A stretch of 64,000 nucleotides of DNA from Trebonia sp963767685 (GTDB lineage Bacteria > Actinomycetota > Actinomycetes > Streptosporangiales > Streptosporangiaceae), in the NCBI GenBank assembly GCA_963767685.1, contig CAVYEZ010000002.1, positions 14,296 through 78,295 on the forward strand. The letters run 5' to 3'. Below are positions 51,152-61,715 of the stretch, one piece after another. Positions within the stretch are counted from its first letter, which is position 1; the number at the start of each line of letters is the position of its first letter. Made by a program: the position numbers and the translations under genes. The notes below the pieces were generated by a model. It ran no database searches. It was not told the DNA's origin and was given only the letters and a program-made list of their open reading frames with translations.

Positions 51152-52654
51152 TTGAGGGTAATGCCTGCGGTGATATGGCGGTCGATTACCCGGCTGATCG
51201 CCGGCAACCGCCTGTTCGCCGTCGCGGGAGTCCCCGCGCTCGCGCTGCGCGTGGACGCCGAGCTGGGCTACCGCTGGCAGTCCTGGTTCAACGACTCGTT
51301 CACCTACGTCCGGGCCGCGGTGACGCTGACGCCGAACACGACGCGGCCCTCGGGCTACCCCCTCTACCTGTGGCTGCTGTCCCCGGCCCACAGCTACCTG
51401 CTCGTGACCGCGTCGCAGCACCTGATGGGGCTGCTCGTCGCCGTGATGATCTACGCCCTGGCCAGGCACCGGTTCCGCGCGTCGGCCGGGGTCGCCGTCC
51501 TGGCCACGCTGCCGGTGCTCTACGACGGGTTCGAGATCCAGCTCGAGCACCTGATCATGGCGGACACGCTCTTCCTCTTCCTGGTGATGGCCGCGGTCAC
51601 CGTTGCCTTGTGGTCGCCGCGGCCGTCGTGGCGGGCCTTCCTAGCGGCCGGACTGCTGCTCGGCGTGTCCGCGACGGTGCGCCCCACCGGGCTGCCGCTG
51701 CTCGCCGTCCTCGCGGTCTACGTGGTCGTCGTCCACTGGCGCGGCTGGCGGTCCCTGGCGGCGGCGCTCGCGGCCTGCGTGGTCGCGTTCGCCGTGCCGG
51801 TGCTCGGCTACGAGGCCTGGTACCAGTCCGCGCACGGCGAGTACGCGATGACGGACTCCACCGGGGTCTTCCTTTACTCGCGGGTGATGACGTTCGCCGA
51901 CTGCTCCCGGATGTCGCTGCCGACGGACCTGCTGCCGCTCTGCACGTCGGTGCCGCCCGGCCAGCGGCCGATCGCGCAGGCCTACATCTGGACGCCGGCC
52001 AGCCCGCTGCTGCGCTACCCCGAGCCGATGTTCTCCCCCACGGTCAACAAGCTCGCCGAGCGGTTCGCGATCGACGCCATCGAGGCCCAGCCGCTCGACT
52101 ATGCCCGCGCGGTATGGGACGACACGGTGCGGTCCTTCGCGTGGAACCGCTCGGTCTTCCCCAACCCGCAGACTTACGACGCGTACCTGTTCAGCCCCCG
52201 GCCGCTCGCCGTTCCGTCCGGCTCGCCCTACGACGGGTACTCGTCGGCCGAGGCGTATTACGCCCGCGGCAACCCGCAGACCGCGGTGGTCAACCCGTTC
52301 GCCGCGGTCATCAGGGACTACCAGCGTTACGTCTGGCTGCCGGGCACCGGGTACGGGCTGATCCTGCTGGTCGGGCTGTTCGGGATAGTCCGCCGGTGGC
52401 GGCGGGCCGGGAAGGCGGCGCTGCTGCCGTGGCTGAGCTCGCTCATGCTGATCGTGGCGCCGGCGGCGACGGCGGAGTTCGACTACCGGTACGTCACGAC
52501 CGCGGCGCCGTTCGCCTGCCTAGCGGCCGCGCTCGCGTTCGGCAAAGCGAGCCTCGCGCCGGGCGGCGCGCGCGACGGCACGATCGGCGGCGCGGACGGC
52601 CGCCTGGCCGACGCCGGCCACGACGAGCGTAATCTCACCGCGGACGCCCCCTGA
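51152..52654 (+). CDS. Membrane glycosyltransferase (GT39/GT87-like), uncharacterised
   Basis: This 500-residue protein has ten or more hydrophobic segments and an early acidic loop FNDSFTYVRAAVTL with Asp in the place of the GT-C catalytic acid. RPSGYPLYLWLLSPAH and ATVRPTGLPLL resemble polyprenol-dependent glycosyltransferases. It is divergent from the GT2 gene and convergent with rsmI; its last ~45 codons overlap the rsmI end. The donor and acceptor are unknown. Confidence 0.75.
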   Translation: MRVMPAVIWRSITRLIAGNRLFAVAGVPALALRVDAELGYRWQSWFNDSFTYVRAAVTLTPNTTRPSGYPLYLWLLSPAHSYLLVTASQHLMGLLVAVMIYALARHRFRASAGVAVLATLPVLYDGFEIQLEHLIMADTLFLFLVMAAVTVALWSPRPSWRAFLAAGLLLGVSATVRPTGLPLLAVLAVYVVVVHWRGWRSLAAALAACVVAFAVPVLGYEAWYQSAHGEYAMTDSTGVFLYSRVMTFADCSRMSLPTDLLPLCTSVPPGQRPIAQAYIWTPASPLLRYPEPMFSPTVNKLAERFAIDAIEAQPLDYARAVWDDTVRSFAWNRSVFPNPQTYDAYLFSPRPLAVPSGSPYDGYSSAEAYYARGNPQTAVVNPFAAVIRDYQRYVWLPGTGYGLILLVGLFGIVRRWRRAGKAALLPWLSSLMLIVAPAATAEFDYRYVTTAAPFACLAAALAFGKASLAPGGARDGTIGGADGRLADAGHDERNLTADAP

Positions 52655-53341
52655 GGCCTCCTGCTCCGCCGCCCAGGCCGCGAGCTCGGCGAGCGAGCCG
52701 CGGACGATCTCCTCGTGTGTCTTCGTCAGCTCGCGGCAGACCACCGCGGCCCGGTCGTCGCCGTGCGAGTCTCGCAGCTCAGCCAGGGTCACCGCCACCC
52801 GGCGGGGCGACTCGAACAGCACGTGCGTGCGCGCGTCGGCCGCGAGCTCGCCGAACCGCCGGGCCCGCTCCCCGGCCTTGCGCGGCGGGAAGCCCTCGAA
52901 GCAGAACCGGTCGGTGGGCAGGCCCGAGACCGCGAGCGCCGTGGTCACCGCGGAGGGCCCGGGCACCGCGGTGACCCTGATCCCGGCCGCCGCGGCGGCG
53001 GCGACCAGCCGGTAGCCGGGATCGCTGATCGCCGGCATCCCGGCGTCGGTGATCACGAGCACGTCCCGGCCCGCCTGGAGCTCGGTCACCAGCTCGGCGG
53101 CGCGGCGCACCTCGATCACGTCGTAGTAGGAGACCACGCGCGCGCTCAGCCGCACGCCGAGCGCGGTCGCGAGCTGCCTGACCCGGCGGGTGTCCTCCGC
53201 CGCGATCACGTCGGCGCTGGCCAGCGCCTCCGCCAGCCGCGCGGGGGCGTCCTCCGGCTGGCCGATCGGCGCCCCCGCGAGCGTGAGAACGCCGGCCTCG
53301 CCGTTACCTGCGCGTGCCTCAGCAGGTACGCGATCGCTCAC
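52520..53341 (-). CDS. rsmI: 16S rRNA (cytidine(1402)-2'-O)-methyltransferase
   Basis: This 273-residue tetrapyrrole-methylase-fold enzyme carries the family blocks LTLAGAPIGQPEDAP, ADVIAAEDTRRVRQL, ITDAGMPAISDPGYRLV, VPGPSAVTTAL and FEGFPPRK. The usual start of the family is ...LYVVATPIGN; here LTLAGAPIGQ keeps the shape. GTG at 53341 was chosen; it lies 46 bases from the divergent pmt start. This pmt/rsmI divergence is also seen in mycobacteria. The C-terminal tail is antisense to the neighbouring glycosyltransferase. Confidence 0.93.
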   Translation of the reverse strand: MSDRVPAEARAGNGEAGVLTLAGAPIGQPEDAPARLAEALASADVIAAEDTRRVRQLATALGVRLSARVVSYYDVIEVRRAAELVTELQAGRDVLVITDAGMPAISDPGYRLVAAAAAAGIRVTAVPGPSAVTTALAVSGLPTDRFCFEGFPPRKAGERARRFGELAADARTHVLFESPRRVAVTLAELRDSHGDDRAAVVCRELTKTHEEIVRGSLAELAAWAAEQEASGGVRGEITLVVAGVGQAAVRAADRAVARAARREARFAERERGR

Positions 53342-53387
53342 ATTTCTGGTCCCCACGCGGGCGTTCCTCCACATAACATGGCGTTCG

Positions 53388-55145
53388 ATGACCGCTACAC
53401 AGGCCGGGCAGCCGGCCCAGGATCCCGAAGACGGCCACGATGCTAGCCGCTCCGCGGACGGCGCCGACGGCACCGTCACGTTCGACCCTGGCTATGCCGG
53501 TGCCGACCGGGCCGATGAAGCCGCGCTGACCGCTGGCAGCGAGGTTACTGGCAGCGGGGCGGCCGAGCGGATCGCGGCCCTCCGCGCCCGGCTGATCACG
53601 CCCATGCCCGACGACCGGCTGCTGGGCTGGATCGGCCCGCTGCTGGTGACGCTGTTCGCCGGCTTTCTCCGGTTCAACCGGCTATCGGTGCCGAACGCGA
53701 TCATCTTCGACGAGACGTACTACGCCAAGGACGCGTGGTCGATCCTCAGGCACGGGGTCGAGTGGAACTGGATCGCCAACCCCACGAATAACGCCAACTA
53801 CGTCAACGGCCTGGTCGCCGGCGGCCACTACTCGGCCAGCCTCTTCCAGTCGTGCACGGGCACCGGCTGCGGCGAGTACGTGGTCCAGCCGGAGGTCGGC
53901 AAGCTCCTCATCGCGGTCGGCGAGTGGCTCTACGGGCTCACCACGCTCGGCTGGCGCATCGCCCCGGCGCTCTTCGGGACGCTGGCGATCCTGGTGATGT
54001 GCCGGGTGGCGCGGCGGCTGACCCGGTCGACGCTGCTCGGCTGCACGGCCGGGCTGCTGCTGTCGCTGGACGGCCTCGAGTTCGTGCTGAGCCGGACGGC
54101 GATCCTGGACATCTTCCTGATGTTCTTCGTGCTGGCCGCGTTCGGCGCCCTCGTCGTCGACCGGGACGTGTCCCGGGCGCGGCTGGCCGAGGCCGTGGTG
54201 CTCCGCCCGGCCGACGACGCGGGCCCCGGCCTCGGGATCAGGAAGTGGCGGGTCCTGGCCGGGGTACTGATCGGGCTGGCCGGCGGGGCCAAGCAGGACG
54301 CGGTCTGGTACGTGCTCGCCTTCATCGGCCTGTGCCTCGCCTGGGACACCGGCGCCCGCCGCACGGCGGGCCTGCGCGGCTACGTGCGCGGCGGGCTGGT
54401 CCGCGACGGCAGGTGGCTGCTGCTCACCCTCGGCGTCATCCCGCTGGTCACCTACGTGCTGACCTGGACGAACTGGCTCGTCACGAGCACCGGGTACGAC
54501 CGGAACTACGCGCAGGGCACCGGGTTCAACGTCCCCGTCCTGGGCCCGCTGTACTCGCTGTTCAACTACCACGAGCAGATCTTCCAGTTCATGGACGGCC
54601 TGAGCACGCGGCACCCCTACGAGTCCCAGCCGTGGGACTGGTTCTTCATCACCCGGCCGGTCGCCTTCTACTGGACCAGCTACACCGATTCCGCCGGGCT
54701 GCACGCCCCGAAGGCGGGCACGACCGGGCCGTGGGTGCAGGAAGTGCTGGCGATCGGGAACCCCGCCATCTGGTGGGTCTCCATCCCCGCGATGGCCGTG
54801 TGCCTCGGCTGGTGGCTGACCCGCCGGGACTGGCGGGCGGGCGCCGCGCTGCTCGGCGTGGCCGCCGGCTGGGCGACCTGGCTGCCGTTCACCTCGCGGA
54901 CCAAGTTCTACTACTACGCGCTCGAGTTCGAGCCGTTCCTGATCATCTGCATCGTCTTGTGCCTGGGGCTGATCATCGGCCCCGCTTCCGCCTGGTGGCT
55001 ACGCCGGGCGATCGGATCGGCACTCGCCGGAGTCTATGTCCTTGCCGTCCTGGTGCTGTTCTGGTACTTTTATCCGATCCTCGCGGGCAAGATCATCCCG
55101 TACTCGGACTGGCTGTCCCACATGTGGTACAGCGGCTGGATCTAG
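53388..55145 (+). CDS. Polyprenyl-phosphate-mannose protein O-mannosyltransferase
   Basis: This 585-residue GT39 enzyme has a ~75-residue polar N-terminus and ~10 helices. The first periplasmic loop has NAIIFDETYYAKDAWS with the catalytic Asp-Glu, and then LSLDGLEFVLSRTAILDIFLMFF, GLAGGAKQDAVWY and LPFTSRTKFYYYALEFEPF. These match actinobacterial Pmt. It glycosylates exported proteins co-translocationally from polyprenyl-phosphate-mannose. ATG at 53388 is the first good in-frame start after the divergent rsmI. Confidence 0.92.
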   Translation: MTATQAGQPAQDPEDGHDASRSADGADGTVTFDPGYAGADRADEAALTAGSEVTGSGAAERIAALRARLITPMPDDRLLGWIGPLLVTLFAGFLRFNRLSVPNAIIFDETYYAKDAWSILRHGVEWNWIANPTNNANYVNGLVAGGHYSASLFQSCTGTGCGEYVVQPEVGKLLIAVGEWLYGLTTLGWRIAPALFGTLAILVMCRVARRLTRSTLLGCTAGLLLSLDGLEFVLSRTAILDIFLMFFVLAAFGALVVDRDVSRARLAEAVVLRPADDAGPGLGIRKWRVLAGVLIGLAGGAKQDAVWYVLAFIGLCLAWDTGARRTAGLRGYVRGGLVRDGRWLLLTLGVIPLVTYVLTWTNWLVTSTGYDRNYAQGTGFNVPVLGPLYSLFNYHEQIFQFMDGLSTRHPYESQPWDWFFITRPVAFYWTSYTDSAGLHAPKAGTTGPWVQEVLAIGNPAIWWVSIPAMAVCLGWWLTRRDWRAGAALLGVAAGWATWLPFTSRTKFYYYALEFEPFLIICIVLCLGLIIGPASAWWLRRAIGSALAGVYVLAVLVLFWYFYPILAGKIIPYSDWLSHMWYSGWI

Positions 55146-55242
55146 GGCCCGGCGAACCTTCAGGCACTGGCCTGTCATCTCGCTTATCAGCGTTTTCTCA
55201 GGGTAGTTGAAGTCTACTTGGATCAACGCGACATATCTTAAG

Positions 55243-55258
55243 GTGATCTAGGTCACAC
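55243..55258. promoter_or_regulatory. CRP-like operator candidate upstream of the sigma factor
   Basis: GGTGATCTAGGTCACA shows GTGA-N6-TCAC dyad symmetry, the spacing of CRP/FNR-type sites. It lies about 70 bases upstream of the sigma-factor start. No regulator gene of that family is in the window. Confidence 0.4.
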
Positions 55259-55328
55259 AGTGGACCATCGAGGCCCTTTCGTACGTCTATATGAGTGACA
55301 GGGAACCGACCGACCTCCGGAGCCAGGT

Positions 55329-55904
55329 ATGAGCCAGATTGAAGACGACGACGACAGTCGCGTCCGGTTCGAGCGCGAAGTCATTCCGCAGCTCAGCCAG
55401 CTGTACCCGGCGGCACTGCGGATGACGCGCAACCCCACTGACGCCGAGGACCTGGTCCAGGAGACGTCGGTGAAGGCGTACGCGGCCTTCCATCAGTTCC
55501 GCCCTGGCACGAACCTGCGTGCCTGGCTCAACCGGATCCTCACCACGACGTTCATCAACGTCTACCGCAAGCGACGGCGCGAGCCGCAGCAGGCGCTCGG
55601 CGCCGACCTGCAGGAATGGCAGATGTCGGCCGACCGGCTGGCCCCTCCGGTCCAGTCGGCGGAGGCCGAGGCGCTTGCCCACATGACCGACTCCGATCTG
55701 CTGCGCGCCCTGCGCGGGCTGCCCAACGAGTTCCGCACCACGGTCTACCTGGCCGACATTGAGGGCTACCCGTACCGGGAGATCGCCGAGATCATGGGCA
55801 CCCCGGTCGGCACGGTCATGTCCCGGCTGCACCGCGGCCGCCGGAAGATCCGCGAGCAGCTCGGGGACAGCGGCCTGCTGCCGCCGGCTCCCGTTGAAGG
55901 CTAG
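55329..55904 (+). CDS. ECF sigma factor, SigR-like
   Basis: This 191-residue sigma-70 factor has region 2 in LYPAALRMTRNPTDAEDLVQETSVKAYAAFHQFRPGTNLRAWLNRILTTTFINVYRKRRREPQ and region 4 in LPNEFRTTVYLADIEGYPYREIAEIMGTPVGTVMSRLHRGRRKIREQL. This is the SigR/SigH (thiol-oxidative stress) group. ATG at 55329 has a GGAG site. Homologues are normally followed by the redox anti-sigma gene rsrA; here the next gene is the convergent asnB homologue, sharing a CTAG at the stops. Confidence 0.9.
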   Translation: MSQIEDDDDSRVRFEREVIPQLSQLYPAALRMTRNPTDAEDLVQETSVKAYAAFHQFRPGTNLRAWLNRILTTTFINVYRKRRREPQQALGADLQEWQMSADRLAPPVQSAEAEALAHMTDSDLLRALRGLPNEFRTTVYLADIEGYPYREIAEIMGTPVGTVMSRLHRGRRKIREQLGDSGLLPPAPVEG

Positions 55905-57793
55905 CCGCCCGTCAGCCAGCCCAGGGCCGCCGGGTCAAACAGGCGCTCGACGTAGATCTGGTGCCACAAGGAGAAGACGACGAGCGTCCAGACCTGGCGC
56001 CAGGGGACGTCCGCGTCGCCCGCCCGGAACCGGCGGAGCACCTCCATGACCACGCGCTTGTCCAGCCACTCCTCCGTGCGCGCCTCGCGGATCACCTGGT
56101 CGGCGTAGCCGGACAGCTCGCCGCGGAACCAGTGCCCGATCGGCACGGGGAAGCCGAGCTTGCGGCGTTCCGCGCTTTCCTGGGGCAGCAGGCTGCCGAC
56201 CGCCTCGCGCAGCGCGAACTTGGTCGTGCCCGCGGCCGTCTTCTCCGCCCGCGCTAGCCGGCTCGCGACGGTCATCACCTCGCGGTCAAGGAACGGCGTG
56301 CGCAGCTCGAGCCCGTGCGCCATCGACCCCCGGTCCGCCTTGACCAGGATGTCGCCCGGCAGCCAGGTGTTGATGTCGACGAGCTGCATGGTGGCCACGT
56401 CGTCAAGGCCGGCGGCCTCCGCCTGGTCGAAGAGCGGACCGGTCACGTCGTAGACGGTGCCGCCGCCGTACCTGGTCAGCACGTCAACCTCGTCGGCCGC
56501 GAAGATGTTGGCATTGCCGATGTACCGGCTGCGCAACGGCGTGGCGATTCGCTCGAGGAGGCCCTTGCCCTTCTGCCCGGCCGGTATCCGGTCGGCCATC
56601 GCCTGGGCCAGCGACCGGCCCGGGCCGATCTTCGTCGCCGCCCTGACCACCCCCGGCTGGTAGTAGACGCCGTAGCCGCCGAAGAGCTCGTCGGCGCCCT
56701 CACCCGACAGCACCACCTTCACGTGCCGCCGCGCCTCCCGGGCAACAAACCAGAGCCCCACCGCGGCCGCGTCCGCCACCGGGTCGTCCAGCTGCCAGAT
56801 GATCTCCGGCAGCCTGGCCACGAACTCCTGCGACGTGATCACGTAGGGGACGTTCCGCAGCCCGAGCGCGGCCGCCGTCTCCTGCGCCTCCTCGATCTCG
56901 CTGTAGCCGGAACGGGCGAACCCCGCGGTGAACGTCAGCATGCCCGGCTTTGACTCGGCGGCGATCGCGCAGATCGCCGCCGAGTCCACGCCGCCCGACA
57001 GGAACGCGCCCACCGGCACATCGCTGCGCAGGTGGGCGGCGACCGAGCCGCGGAGCGCGGCCAGCACCCGTTCCGGGGTATCCGGGGCCGGCGACTTGGC
57101 CGACCGCAGCATCGGCCGCCAGTAGCGAGTAGGCCGCTCAAGCGGGGTACCGGGCCGCACGCTTAGCGAGCAGCCCGGCGGCAGGCAGATCACCGGGGGC
57201 GTCATCGTCGACGGCGGCGGGACGTACTGGAAGGACAGGTACCGGCGCAGCGCGTCGGGGTCGATCACCGTCACTTCGCCCGGCGCGAGCAGCGCCTTGC
57301 GCTCGGACGCGAAGCGGAACTGCCTGCCGCCGTCCGCAAGCGCGTAGTAAAGGGGCTTGATGCCGAACGGGTCGCGCGCGCAGAACAGCTCACCGGTCTG
57401 CGCGTCCCAGATGGCGAAGGCGAACATGCCGCGCAGCTTCCTGAGCGCTTCCTTGCCCTCGGCGGCGTAGGTCTCGAGCAGCACCTCGGTATCCGAGCCG
57501 CCGCGGAGGGCCACCCCGCGCGCCCGCAGCCGGTGCGCCAGCTCGGCGTGGTTGTAGATCTCCCCGTTGTAGACGATCACGTAGCGGCCGTCGGCGGATC
57601 GCATCGGCTGCCGCCCGGCGGCCGACGGGTCGATGACCGCCAGCCGCCGGGCGCCGAGCGTCACCGGGCCGTCCGAGATCACATGCTCGTCATCCGGCCC
57701 CCGGTTCGCCATCCGGCGCACGGCCCGGAGGACCCAGTCCGCGTCCGGCCTGGTCCCTCCGGCCAGTGCGAGGCACCCCGCGATCCCCGCCAT
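55901..57793 (-). CDS. Asparagine synthase-like protein with inactive glutaminase site
   Basis: This 630-residue protein has an N-terminal Ntn glutamine-amidotransferase domain and a C-terminal asparagine synthase domain. Substrate-pocket residues are present (RRLAVIDPSAAGRQPM, VYNGEIYNHAEL, GGSDTEVLLETY), and the synthase PP-loop FLSGGVDSAAI and SGEGADELFGGY are intact. The N-terminus is MAGIAGCL rather than MCGIAG, so the catalytic Cys exposed after Met removal is Ala. ATG at 57793 has an AGGGGTGG site and no alternative start restores Cys. It should be unable to hydrolyse glutamine and may use free ammonia or amidate something else. It is 16 bases after the SDR gene, probably one transcript. 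Confidence 0.85.
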   Translation of the reverse strand: MAGIAGCLALAGGTRPDADWVLRAVRRMANRGPDDEHVISDGPVTLGARRLAVIDPSAAGRQPMRSADGRYVIVYNGEIYNHAELAHRLRARGVALRGGSDTEVLLETYAAEGKEALRKLRGMFAFAIWDAQTGELFCARDPFGIKPLYYALADGGRQFRFASERKALLAPGEVTVIDPDALRRYLSFQYVPPPSTMTPPVICLPPGCSLSVRPGTPLERPTRYWRPMLRSAKSPAPDTPERVLAALRGSVAAHLRSDVPVGAFLSGGVDSAAICAIAAESKPGMLTFTAGFARSGYSEIEEAQETAAALGLRNVPYVITSQEFVARLPEIIWQLDDPVADAAAVGLWFVAREARRHVKVVLSGEGADELFGGYGVYYQPGVVRAATKIGPGRSLAQAMADRIPAGQKGKGLLERIATPLRSRYIGNANIFAADEVDVLTRYGGGTVYDVTGPLFDQAEAAGLDDVATMQLVDINTWLPGDILVKADRGSMAHGLELRTPFLDREVMTVASRLARAEKTAAGTTKFALREAVGSLLPQESAERRKLGFPVPIGHWFRGELSGYADQVIREARTEEWLDKRVVMEVLRRFRAGDADVPWRQVWTLVVFSLWHQIYVERLFDPAALGWLTGG

Positions 57794-57809
57794 ACCACCC
57801 CTACCGATG

Positions 57810-58595
57810 TCACTTCGGCTGGAACCGGATGCCGCCGTCGAATCGAACGACCTCCGCATTCATATAGTCGTTCTCGATCAGCGACCGCACCAGGTGGCCG
57901 AACTCGTCCGCCCGTCCGAGTCGCTTAGGGAATACCACCGGTGCCGCCAGCCTGGCAAGGAACTCGTCGGCGTCGCGGCCCCCGCCGGCGATCGACTTGT
58001 AGATCGGGGTGAGGATGACGCCCGGGCAGATCGTGTTAACCCGGACGCCGATGACCGAAAGGTCACGGGCCGCGGGAACCGTCATCCCGATGATCCCGCC
58101 CTTGGACGCCGAGTAGGCGATCTGCCCCGTCTGGCCCTCGATCCCGGCGACCGACGAGGTGTTGATGATCACACCGCGCTGCCCGTCCGCGTCGGCGGGC
58201 TCGGTCTTCGCCATCGCCGCGGCCGCCAGCCGCAGCACGTTGAAGGTGCCGGTCAGGTTGACCGCGATGACCCGGGCGAAGCTCGCCAGGTCGTGCGGCG
58301 AGCCGTCGCGATTGACCGTACGGGATGCGAAACCGATGCCGGCGCAGTTCACCGCCACGCGCAGCGGGTGGCCGGACCCCTCGGCGGCCGCCACGGCCGC
58401 CAGCACGGCGTCGGTGTCCGTCACGTTCGTCTTCGCGAACTGGCCGCCGATCGCGGCGGCGACCTGCTTGCCGGCCTCCTCGTTGAGGTCGGCAACGACG
58501 ACATGCGCCCCGGCGGCGGCGAGGACGCGCGCCGTCGCCTCGCCAAGGCCGCTCGCGCCGCCGGTGACAATGGCAGAAGTTCCATTCAGCTCCAT
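57810..58595 (-). CDS. Short-chain dehydrogenase/reductase
   Basis: This 261-residue NAD(P)-dependent SDR resembles type-II 3-hydroxyacyl-CoA dehydrogenases. The cofactor motif is TGGASGLGEATARVLAAAG, with VADLNE favouring NAD. NCAGIG, the catalytic Ser in INTSSVAG and YSASKGG (Tyr, Lys) follow. ATG at 58595 opens MELNGTSAIVTGG; ATG at 58607 is possible. It is co-directional with the asnB homologue and divergent from plsX. Confidence 0.9.
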   Translation of the reverse strand: MELNGTSAIVTGGASGLGEATARVLAAAGAHVVVADLNEEAGKQVAAAIGGQFAKTNVTDTDAVLAAVAAAEGSGHPLRVAVNCAGIGFASRTVNRDGSPHDLASFARVIAVNLTGTFNVLRLAAAAMAKTEPADADGQRGVIINTSSVAGIEGQTGQIAYSASKGGIIGMTVPAARDLSVIGVRVNTICPGVILTPIYKSIAGGGRDADEFLARLAAPVVFPKRLGRADEFGHLVRSLIENDYMNAEVVRFDGGIRFQPK

Positions 58596-58749
58596 GGCTG
58601 CGAGCATAGTTCTCCCGGCTGGCCGGCGCGCGGGTCCGGCTCGGCGCTAATGGCCGCGCAATCCGTCTACGCTTGGCCACTAGAGGGACCTGCGGAAGCC
58701 GCGGCAGGCCGCCCACTCCGATCACGGGAAGGGCCCGGGGAAGACACAC

Positions 58750-59874
58750 GTGAGCCATGTGCCGCCGAGCCACGAGGACGCCCGCGAACCGCTTCAGCTG
58801 CCGCTTGGCAACTCGGGCAGTGAGCCGGTGATCGCGGTCGACGCGATGGGCGGGGACTACGCGCCCGACGAGATCGTCGCCGGCGCGCTCGCCGCCCAGC
58901 GGGAGCACCGCCTCACGACACTGCTCACCGGCCCGCCCGCCCGGCTCCGGCCCGTCATCGCCCGGCTCGGCGGCGGCTCGGAGCTGCGCGTGGTGCCCGC
59001 CGAGGACGTGGTCGGGATGGGCGAGGGCGCCCTCGCCGGTTTCCGGCGGCCCCGGTCGAGCATCGCCGTCGCCTGCCAGCTGGTGCGGCGCGGGCAGGCG
59101 AGCGCCGTCGTCTCCGCCGGGTCAACGGGCGCGATCGTGGCGAGCGCCCGGCACCGGCTGCTTCCCCTGCCCAGCGTGCCGCGCCCGGGACTGGCGGTGG
59201 TGCTGCCGACTTACCCCAAGCCGACGGTGCTCATCGACGCCGGCGCCACCGCCGACCCCAAGCCGGAGATGCTCGTGCAGTTCGGCCACCTGGGCGTGGC
59301 GTACGCGCAGATCGCCCTCGGCGCCGCGGCGCCGAGGGTCGGCCTGCTCACGATCGGCGCGGAGCCAGGCAAGGGGAACGCGCTCACCAGGAGGGCGCAC
59401 GAGCTGCTGGCCGCCGAGCCGCAAGGCGGCGGCCTCCCCTTGCCCTTCGCGGGCAACATCGAGGGCGGCGACCTGATGGCGGCCGCCGTCGACGTGATCG
59501 TCACCGACGGGTTCACCGGCAACGTGGCGCTGAAGACCCTGGAAGGGGCCCTGCGGTTCGCCGCGTCGGAGCTGAGCACCGCGCTGACCAGCACCCGGGC
59601 GGCCCGCCTGGGCGCGACATTGCAGCGGCGCGGCCTGCGCGAGCTGAGCCACCGCCTGGAGCCGGAGACCTACGGCGGCGCGGCGCTGCTCGGCATGGGC
59701 GGCACCGTGGTGATCGCGCACGGCGCGTCCACCGCCCGCGCCGTCACCGCCGCCTGCGAGCTCGCGGCCAACCTCGTCCGCGGCGACATCACCGAACGGG
59801 TCAAGGAACGGATCGGCGTCACCGAGGCGCGCCGTTCCCCCACTTCCTCCGCCGCGAGCGGTAACGCCCCGTGA
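58750..59874 (+). CDS. plsX: Phosphate acyltransferase
   Basis: This 374-residue enzyme makes acyl-phosphate from acyl-ACP for phospholipid synthesis. IAVDAMGGDYAPDEIVAGAL near residue 28, VSAGSTGAIVASA near 125, NIEGGDLM near 240 and VTDGFTGNVALKTLEG near 255 are PlsX signatures. GTG at 58750 has a GGAAG site. It lies alone with argS rather than beside rpmF, rnc or fab genes, its usual company. The first ~25 residues are variable. Confidence 0.93.
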   Translation: MSHVPPSHEDAREPLQLPLGNSGSEPVIAVDAMGGDYAPDEIVAGALAAQREHRLTTLLTGPPARLRPVIARLGGGSELRVVPAEDVVGMGEGALAGFRRPRSSIAVACQLVRRGQASAVVSAGSTGAIVASARHRLLPLPSVPRPGLAVVLPTYPKPTVLIDAGATADPKPEMLVQFGHLGVAYAQIALGAAAPRVGLLTIGAEPGKGNALTRRAHELLAAEPQGGGLPLPFAGNIEGGDLMAAAVDVIVTDGFTGNVALKTLEGALRFAASELSTALTSTRAARLGATLQRRGLRELSHRLEPETYGGAALLGMGGTVVIAHGASTARAVTAACELAANLVRGDITERVKERIGVTEARRSPTSSAASGNAP

Positions 59875-59917
59875 TATATCGGTCGGCTCGCTGCGGGCGG
59901 GCCGATAGGCTGGTTAT

Positions 59918-61672
<1,755 letters not shown>

Positions 61673-61675
61673 CGA

Positions 61676-61702
61676 CGGCGGCCCGCACGCGGCGGGCCGC
61701 CG
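61676..61702. terminator. Bidirectional terminator between argS and the phosphoesterase gene
   Basis: Perfect 11-base arms CGGCGGCCCGC (61676-61686) and GCGGGCCGCCG (61692-61702) with a 5-base loop lie between two convergent stops. Confidence 0.75.
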
Positions 61703-61715
61703 CCAGTGGTCCCCG

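Noticed and set aside
53190..53387. Longer N-terminus for the O-mannosyltransferase
   Set aside because: That extension is antisense to rsmI and adds no recognisable sequence; ATG 53388 is adequate.
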